This document shows, piece by piece, positions 6,197-9,845 of a stretch of DNA of 9,845 nucleotides. The translations under genes were made by a program, and so were the position numbers. Origin of the DNA: Chloroflexota bacterium (GTDB lineage: Bacteria; Chloroflexota; Dehalococcoidia; Lucifugimonadales; UBA3495); NCBI GenBank assembly GCA_028874675.1, contig JAPPJA010000326.1, forward strand, positions 1 through 9,845, read 5' to 3'. Numbering within the stretch: the stretch's first letter is position 1; every line of letters starts with the position of its first letter. The notes beneath the pieces were generated by a model. It was not told the origin of the DNA and did not search any database. It saw only the letters and a list, made by a program, of their open reading frames with translations.

Positions 6197-6688
6197 TTAT
6201 GCGAAGGCGTCGGCTTTTAGTTCGCGCAACTGCACCAGGTGTTCCCGCCAGTGACCGGCGAATAACCGTTCCACCAGCCACTGGGCTGTTCTGGGTTCGT
6301 CCCAATGGCGGTTTCGCTGGTGGACCAGGGCGGTTGAGGCTTCCAGGACGTCATCCGTCAGCGGGGCCAGGCCCGATTCAAGGGCGTCGAAATAGCCGGC
6401 GAATTGACCCCGCACCTCATCAAGTGTCCAGGCTTCCGCCTCGCTGGTCATATACTTCTGGTCCGCCCACAGGTCGTATTCCACTACTTCGCCGTCCATG
6501 ATTCCCTTCAGGATTTGAGGGACGCCGCCCGGCGGAGTGAATAGCATGTGGGTGATGACTTCCCGGGCCGACCAGGTGTCGGCGTCCGGGCGCCAGTCCA
6601 GGACGTTTTCCATTCCCTCCAGGATTTCCAGGATTTCCTCTTGTATTTCCGCAACGTTGGCAAGATGCTGGTCTTTGGCAGACGTCAT
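6197..6688 (-). CDS. DinB-fold (DinB/YfiT-like) protein
   Basis: A 163-residue predicted four-helix-bundle protein of the DinB superfamily. The family trademark W-S-A-R-E-V-I-T-H-M lies at 39-48, and the three likely metal ligands are His47 and the H-x-x-x-H pair His146/His150 in G-H-W-R-E-H. Relatives include thiol transferases using bacillithiol or mycothiol and damage-inducible proteins of unknown role; I cannot say which reaction this one does. No signal peptide is seen. The start is ATG at 6688-6686, with a very strong GGAGGAG (6697-6691) just upstream. It is probably the second gene after the DUF2269-like membrane protein, 36 bases downstream of its stop. It is convergent with lepA, with only 30 bases between the stops and no clear shared terminator. 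Confidence 0.8.
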   Translation of the reverse strand: MTSAKDQHLANVAEIQEEILEILEGMENVLDWRPDADTWSAREVITHMLFTPPGGVPQILKGIMDGEVVEYDLWADQKYMTSEAEAWTLDEVRGQFAGYFDALESGLAPLTDDVLEASTALVHQRNRHWDEPRTAQWLVERLFAGHWREHLVQLRELKADAFA

Positions 6689-6708
6689 AACTCCTCCGGC
6701 GGCGTTAC

Positions 6709-6727
6709 TGACCCTGGAAAGGGGTCA
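6709..6727 (-). repeat. Intercistronic hairpin overlapping a stop codon
   Basis: TGACCC (6709-6714) and GGGTCA (6722-6727) are perfect inverted arms around a 7-base loop. The stop codon of the membrane-protein gene lies in one arm, and the ribosome binding site of the DinB gene starts 12 bases further on. It may tune coupling or mRNA decay between the two genes. Confidence 0.4.
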
Positions 6728-7186
6728 AGGCTTGAATACCATCAGGACAAGAACAACCAGGGGAATCAGGGTGACCACGCCGGTAACCATGTTCCAGAGC
6801 TTGCTCGCCCTCTGATAGCTTTCCGAGTGGTCGGAGCCTTCCAGCGTTTCGGCAGCGTACCGGGCCATGCGCCGCTGCTGGGGCAGCAGGACCGCCAGCC
6901 ACAGGACCACTATGACCACAGTCAGTATGAACGAAACGGCCAGCCAGGGCTCCTCAAAGCGGTCCCAGCCGGTGATTCCTCCCATCCAGATGCCCGTTGC
7001 CAGCAGGCAGGCGATCCCTGGCCCCATAAAAATGAGGTCTGCTCGCACCAGGGCCTGGGCGGTGGTGGCAATGGTTTCCGGGTTGCCTGATCGGTCCGCC
7101 CGCTTTTTCCAGTAGGCGGAGTTGATCAGATAGCCCATCAGCCAGATGGCCGAAAGGATGTGAAGGGTAAGAAGCAGTTCAAGCAT
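6725..7186 (-). CDS. Small four-helix membrane protein, DUF2269-like
   Basis: A 153-residue integral membrane protein with four predicted helices at about residues 3-25, 49-71, 81-103 and 130-152. The first helix holds L-H9-I-L-S-A-I-W15-L-M-G, and after helix 3 comes P-Q-Q-R-R-M. This arrangement recalls the DUF2269/HemJ-like group of small membrane proteins, in which the conserved first-helix His might bind heme or metal. That resemblance is from memory of the pattern, and the function is unknown. The start is ATG at 7186-7184, with AGGAG (7197-7193) six bases upstream. It is likely the first gene of a two-gene unit with the DinB-fold gene. I see no convincing promoter in the 196-base gap upstream (7187-7382). 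Confidence 0.7.
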   Translation of the reverse strand: MLELLLTLHILSAIWLMGYLINSAYWKKRADRSGNPETIATTAQALVRADLIFMGPGIACLLATGIWMGGITGWDRFEEPWLAVSFILTVVIVVLWLAVLLPQQRRMARYAAETLEGSDHSESYQRASKLWNMVTGVVTLIPLVVLVLMVFKP

Positions 7187-7382
7187 CTAAGTCTCCTGTC
7201 TTTGCGAAGGGGTTTGTCCGATTCAGGTTTGATGGCAAGACTATTGGGCACGGGCAGGATGTCCGGGTTGGTGGTTCAGGACGGGCGCCTACCCAGCCCT
7301 CTGTTTGGTCCTCCATGAAGCCAGGTAAGTTTCCACCCGGCAGTGATTCCAGATAGCCGCCGTTGCCCATGCGGGGTAACAG

Positions 7383-8120
7383 CTAACAGTCGTTCTCCAG
7401 CTGCACCGCTCCCTGGTCCCGAGGGCTGACCCCCTTCAGGGCAAGCCAGGCCGCGACGGCCAGAAACCACAGGAGAAGAGCGGCCCCCCCGATGCGGTGC
7501 ATGGCGGAGGCTTCAGGATCCCAGATAAACAACATCGCGACGGCCGTGGGGAGGGCTGCCCAGCCAAACCAGCGGGGCATGGGTCTCGCCAATGCGATCA
7601 AAATGCCGAGAAATGCCAGGGCCAGGGCCGCTGCGGTAAAGCCGACCCGACCGGCTATTGCCCTGACGGGTTCGATGGCATTGAAGGCCGGGGACTGCGA
7701 CCCCGCGATATAGGTGGCAGTCGGACCTGAGCTACCGCCAATGACCTCGGCAATAGCCAGGCCGGCCAGGCTGGACAAGAGCCAGAGAGAAGCCGCGACG
7801 GCGAAGAAGGCACTCGCCAAAAGAGCCAGGGTTTGGTCGAAGGGCCGAAAGACCCGGTAAATCAGGATTCCCGACGCCAGCAACAGAAATGCCGCTACCA
7901 GGTTGGCAATTTTGCTGGCCATGTACCAGGAATGGTTCGCGGCAATCATGGCCATTGACTCCGATGAGCTTTCCGTGTCGGTGCCACTGGCAATGCGGGT
8001 GACTATGGTAACTACCTGGGCGCCGCAATAGAGGACAAGCAACGCCGCGGTAACTCGTTGCACCATACGGTCGGAAAGCAGAGGGGAACCGGAAACCCCG
8101 GTGGTAGGCGACTTAAGCAT
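7383..8120 (-). CDS. Six-helix membrane protein, possibly DUF4386-like
   Basis: A 245-residue integral membrane protein with about six predicted helices (21-42, 70-90, 98-127, 158-178, 184-200 and 208-228). The loop between the first two helices is acidic and rich in Ser/Thr (G-T-D-T-E-S-S-S-E-S, 46-55). The order of helices and the I-Y-R-V-F-R-P-F-D-Q-T-L-A-L-L-A segment (87-102) are reminiscent of DUF4386 proteins, but I cannot confirm this. The start ATG at 8120-8118 lies 15 bases after the galU stop, so the gene is almost surely co-transcribed with galU. Its ribosome site is weak (AGGTG around 8136-8132). A later Met at residue 19 is possible but has no better site. No terminator was found after the stop. 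Confidence 0.7.
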   Translation of the reverse strand: MLKSPTTGVSGSPLLSDRMVQRVTAALLVLYCGAQVVTIVTRIASGTDTESSSESMAMIAANHSWYMASKIANLVAAFLLLASGILIYRVFRPFDQTLALLASAFFAVAASLWLLSSLAGLAIAEVIGGSSGPTATYIAGSQSPAFNAIEPVRAIAGRVGFTAAALALAFLGILIALARPMPRWFGWAALPTAVAMLFIWDPEASAMHRIGGAALLLWFLAVAAWLALKGVSPRDQGAVQLENDC

Positions 8121-8135
8121 TTTCGTGGGACACCT

Positions 8136-9014
8136 TCAGTCTTGCTCCAGCTGGCCGGCTATTTCCCTGACCAGGGCTCGGACGGCATCGCCGGTATCTT
8201 CCCGGGCCATTCCGAACTCGAGGGAAGCGCGCAGCAACCCCATTGGGGCGCCGCCGTCGTACCGCGTTCCAAGAAATTCGTAGGCATAGACGTCCTGCTG
8301 CTCCAGGAGCAACTGAATACCGTCGGTCAGTTGAATCTCTCCCCGGGCGCCCGGGGGGGTTCGCTCCAGGCAGTCGAAAATTTCAGGAGGAAGGATATAC
8401 CTGCCCACTATACTCAAGTTGGAGGGAGCGTCTTCCCGGGCGGGTTTCTCGACCAGCTGCTTGATGAAGTGGGTCCTCGCGCCGCGTTCCTCGGCATCCA
8501 CAACTCCATAGTTGTGGATGGTTTCCCAGGGTACCTGCTCCACGGCAATAACACCCGCCTGGTGCTGGGCCGAGACTTCCAGCATCTGTGAAATGACGCC
8601 GGGTTGGTGGTGAACGATGTCGTCAGGAAGTATTACAACGAAGGGCTCATGGCCTACGGCGTTCCTGGCAGTCAGAACGGCGTGCCCCAGTCCCAGGGGT
8701 TCTTCCTGGATCACGAAGGAAACATCCGCAAGGGTTGAGACGTGCCGGATCGACTCCAGCAGGTCGGCGGACCCGGCCTCGGCCAGGCGCGCTTCCAGAT
8801 CGGGACGGGGCTGGAAGTATGAGGCGATGGATTCCTTTCCCCTGGCGGTAACTACTATTACTTCCTCCACACCCGCTTCGGCCGCCTCTTCGACCACGTA
8901 CTGAAGCATGGGTCGGTCCAGAATCGGCAGCAGTTCCTTGGGCACCGCCTTGGTAATGGGCAGAAATCTGGTGCCCAGGCCCGCGGCGGGTATGACGGCT
9001 TTTCTGACCTGCAT
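8136..9014 (-). CDS. galU: UTP-glucose-1-phosphate uridylyltransferase
   Basis: A complete 292-residue cytoplasmic nucleotidyltransferase that makes UDP-glucose from UTP and glucose-1-phosphate for cell-envelope glycans. Visible are the nucleotide loop A-A-G-L-G-T-R-F-L-P (10-19) with Lys26 in K-A-V-P-K-E-L-L-P, the G-L-G-H-A block (108-112), P-D-D (130-132), V-E-K-P (188-191), G-E-I-Q-L-T-D (225-231) and G-T-R-Y-D (249-253). These are the hallmarks of GalU rather than RfbA/GlmU. One oddity is V-I-Q (101-103), where E. coli and B. subtilis homologues have an R-Q pair before the G-L-G-H block. The start is ATG at 9014-9012, with GGAG (9027-9024) nine bases upstream. It is the first gene of a unit with the six-helix membrane protein, and is divergent from the SRP RNA. 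Confidence 0.94.
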   Translation of the reverse strand: MQVRKAVIPAAGLGTRFLPITKAVPKELLPILDRPMLQYVVEEAAEAGVEEVIVVTARGKESIASYFQPRPDLEARLAEAGSADLLESIRHVSTLADVSFVIQEEPLGLGHAVLTARNAVGHEPFVVILPDDIVHHQPGVISQMLEVSAQHQAGVIAVEQVPWETIHNYGVVDAEERGARTHFIKQLVEKPAREDAPSNLSIVGRYILPPEIFDCLERTPPGARGEIQLTDGIQLLLEQQDVYAYEFLGTRYDGGAPMGLLRASLEFGMAREDTGDAVRALVREIAGQLEQD

Positions 9015-9032
9015 AATAATAATCTCCAGTCA

Positions 9033-9041
9033 ATTCTATCA
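9033..9041 (-). promoter_or_regulatory. Candidate extended -10 promoter of galU
   Basis: On the minus strand TGATAGAAT (9041-9033) matches TATAAT in five of six positions, with the TG extension. No good -35 is seen. Transcription would start near 9026, giving a leader of only about 12 bases and placing the GGAG at its very end. This makes the assignment uncertain. Confidence 0.4.
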
Positions 9042-9085
9042 CCGGCTTTCAAGTCCGGTTATTCTTGCAATCAGCTACTGTCAGG

Positions 9086-9109
9086 TTCAGGTTGAAGTGA
9101 TTACCTGAA
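9086..9109. repeat. TTCAGGT/ACCTGAA inverted repeat between galU and the SRP RNA
   Basis: TTCAGGT (9086-9092) and ACCTGAA (9103-9109) are perfect 7-base inverted arms with a 10-base gap. A further TCAGGT precedes the left arm (9081-9086). The arm-to-arm centre distance is 17 bases, about 1.6 helix turns. It lies between two divergent promoters, a natural place for an operator. Confidence 0.4.
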
Positions 9110-9173
9110 ACGGGTAGCCGTTGTCCTGGCTGATCCGCCAGCCACCTGGGGTTTCTTGAGGGGTGTTTCGTAA

Positions 9174-9202
9174 TTGACAGCGTAGCGGGACTACCCTACC
9201 AT
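9174..9202 (+). promoter_or_regulatory. Promoter of the SRP RNA gene
   Basis: A perfect TTGACA (9174-9179), a 17-base spacer and TACCAT (9197-9202; four of six). Transcription would start near 9207-9210, right at the 5' end of the mature RNA inferred from pairing. Confidence 0.7.
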
Positions 9203-9205
9203 CTA

Positions 9206-9486
9206 ATGCGAGACCGTGCTAGACGGGGAGCTAGCGGTGCCCTTGACCCGCAATCCGCTATAGCGGGGTGTAATTCCTCCCCTAGGCCAAACCTGTTGGG
9301 CCGCTGCCCAGGGTGAGCAGTGTTGATGACCGGGTCCCACGCGGCGCAGGCTTGTGAACCCCGCCAGGTCCGAGAGGAAGCAACGGTAAACAGGTCCCTG
9401 CGGGTGCCGTGGGAACGCCTGGTCTGAGTTGTTGCCCCGGGGATGTCCATAGGGTTTTCGTCAACGGGGGGTGCGCGGTCTCGCAT
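9206..9486 (+). ncRNA. ffs: Signal recognition particle RNA, large bacterial type
   Basis: The ends pair perfectly over 11 bases: ATGCGAGACCG (9206-9216) with CGGTCTCGCAT (9476-9486). The 5' part carries the conserved Alu-domain block starting G-T-G-C-T-A-G-A-C-G-G-G-G-A-G at 9216, followed by G-G-T-G-C-C-C and C-C-C-G-C-A-A-T-C-C-G-C. The S-domain helix 8 core is seen as CAGGTCC (9365-9371), a GAGA tetraloop (9372-9375) and GGAAGCA (9376-9382). Length is about 281 nt, close to the Bacillus-type RNA and far longer than the 4.5S RNA of E. coli. It binds Ffh and targets membrane and secreted proteins to the translocon. The tetraloop is GAGA rather than the common GGAA; both fit GNRA. The 3' end runs into TTTTA. 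Confidence 0.93.
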
Positions 9487-9507
9487 TTTAGGTTTGCTAC
9501 TGCTGTT

Positions 9508-9845
9508 TTGAGCGCTATCTCCTCCGCACCGCGCCAGTACTCTGCCAGACTCCGCAAGTCTCTAGGGCAGCATTTTCTTGTCGACAGCCGGGTATTGGCA
9601 CGCATTGTAGCTGCCGCTGACCTGGACGAAGCCGACGTAGTGGTTGAGGTCGGCCCCGGGAGGGGCGCCCTGACACGCCGGCTGCTGCCTCGGGTAGCCT
9701 TGGTCATCGCCATTGAAATGGATGACAACCTGGCGAATACGCTGCCGGCCAGACTTGATAATCCTCCCAACCTGTCGGTGGTGGCTGGAGATGCCAGGAC
9801 AATAGACTTGCCGCAAATTCTTGAAGCCGGACAGCCCTACAAGGT
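9508..9845 (+). CDS. rsmA: 16S rRNA dimethyladenosine transferase, N-terminal part (runs off window)
   Basis: The first 112 codons of RsmA (KsgA), which dimethylates two adjacent adenines near the 3' end of 16S rRNA late in 30S assembly. Visible are R-K-S-L-G-Q-H-F-L-V-D (16-26; the family has G-Q-N/H-F-L), SAM motif I V-V-E-V-G-P-G-R-G-A-L-T (45-56), the acidic Glu70 in I-A-I-E-M-D that would hold the SAM ribose, and G-D-A (94-96). The window ends just before the expected N-L-P-Y catalytic motif. I infer a TTG start at 9508. The frame is open back into the SRP RNA but has no ATG or GTG before the conserved block, and this TTG gives the usual short N-terminal tail. The ribosome site is poor. 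It begins 21 bases after the SRP RNA and may share its transcript. Confidence 0.9.
   Translation, partial: MSAISSAPRQYSARLRKSLGQHFLVDSRVLARIVAAADLDEADVVVEVGPGRGALTRRLLPRVALVIAIEMDDNLANTLPARLDNPPNLSVVAGDARTIDLPQILEAGQPYK

Noticed and set aside
8058..8591. Open frame of 177 codons on the plus strand across the galU 3' end
   Set aside because: Opposite to conserved GalU sequence and crosses the galU-membrane protein junction; no domain seen.
9196..9770. Minus-strand open frames across the SRP RNA and rsmA
   Set aside because: The same bases form the conserved SRP RNA and the rsmA N-terminus; the frames are incidental.
1..9845. Mobile elements, CRISPR arrays, toxin-antitoxin or defence modules
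   Set aside because: No transposase, integrase, regularly spaced repeats, terminal inverted repeats with target duplications, or small toxin-antitoxin-like gene pair was seen. The two tRNA genes have no adjoining integrase or repeated tRNA 3' end that would mark an attachment site.

Overview
The window is a housekeeping stretch of a bacterial chromosome, moderately GC-rich. It shows no sign of phage, transposon, CRISPR or a defence island. A large SRP RNA with an Alu-type domain, TTG starts, and the mix of gene families suggest a Chloroflexota-like bacterium (Dehalococcoidia or SAR202 relatives come to mind). That placement is an impression from protein style, not a measured assignment.

Left part (1-1291). 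A type I/II asparaginase-family gene runs leftward off the window edge. It is divergent from a rightward YfcE-like metallophosphoesterase that has a near-perfect extended -10 promoter. A 469-base stretch without a convincing protein gene follows (1292-1760). It holds several inverted repeats and ends in a good promoter for two tRNA genes, Lys(CTT) and Leu(TAG), both with encoded CCA.

Centre (1956-6166). A two-gene unit encodes both ATPase subunits of an oligopeptide/dipeptide ABC importer (OppD/DppD and OppF/DppF types). It closes with a clean intrinsic terminator. No permease or binding-protein gene is present in the window, so the partners must lie elsewhere. Next comes a complete lepA (elongation factor 4), which has no visible Shine-Dalgarno sequence and an extended -10 box about 10 bases before its ATG, so it may be leaderless.

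Right part (6167-9845). Two leftward units follow. The first is a small four-helix membrane protein (DUF2269-like) followed by a DinB-fold protein. The second is galU (UTP-glucose-1-phosphate uridylyltransferase) followed by a six-helix membrane protein. Divergent from galU is a rightward unit: a TTGACA promoter, the large SRP RNA (ffs, about 281 nt, helix 8 tetraloop GAGA) and, about 20 bases later, the start of rsmA/ksgA (16S rRNA dimethyladenosine transferase), cut by the window end.

Translation and protein-targeting functions recur (tRNAs, LepA, SRP RNA, KsgA), alongside peptide uptake and nucleotide-sugar supply. No undescribed multi-gene system was found. The items most worth checking are regulatory: a recurring TGATA extended -10, a possibly leaderless lepA, an ACCTGAA heptamer that is over-represented between genes, a structured gene-free region before the tRNAs, and an orphan OppDF ATPase pair.
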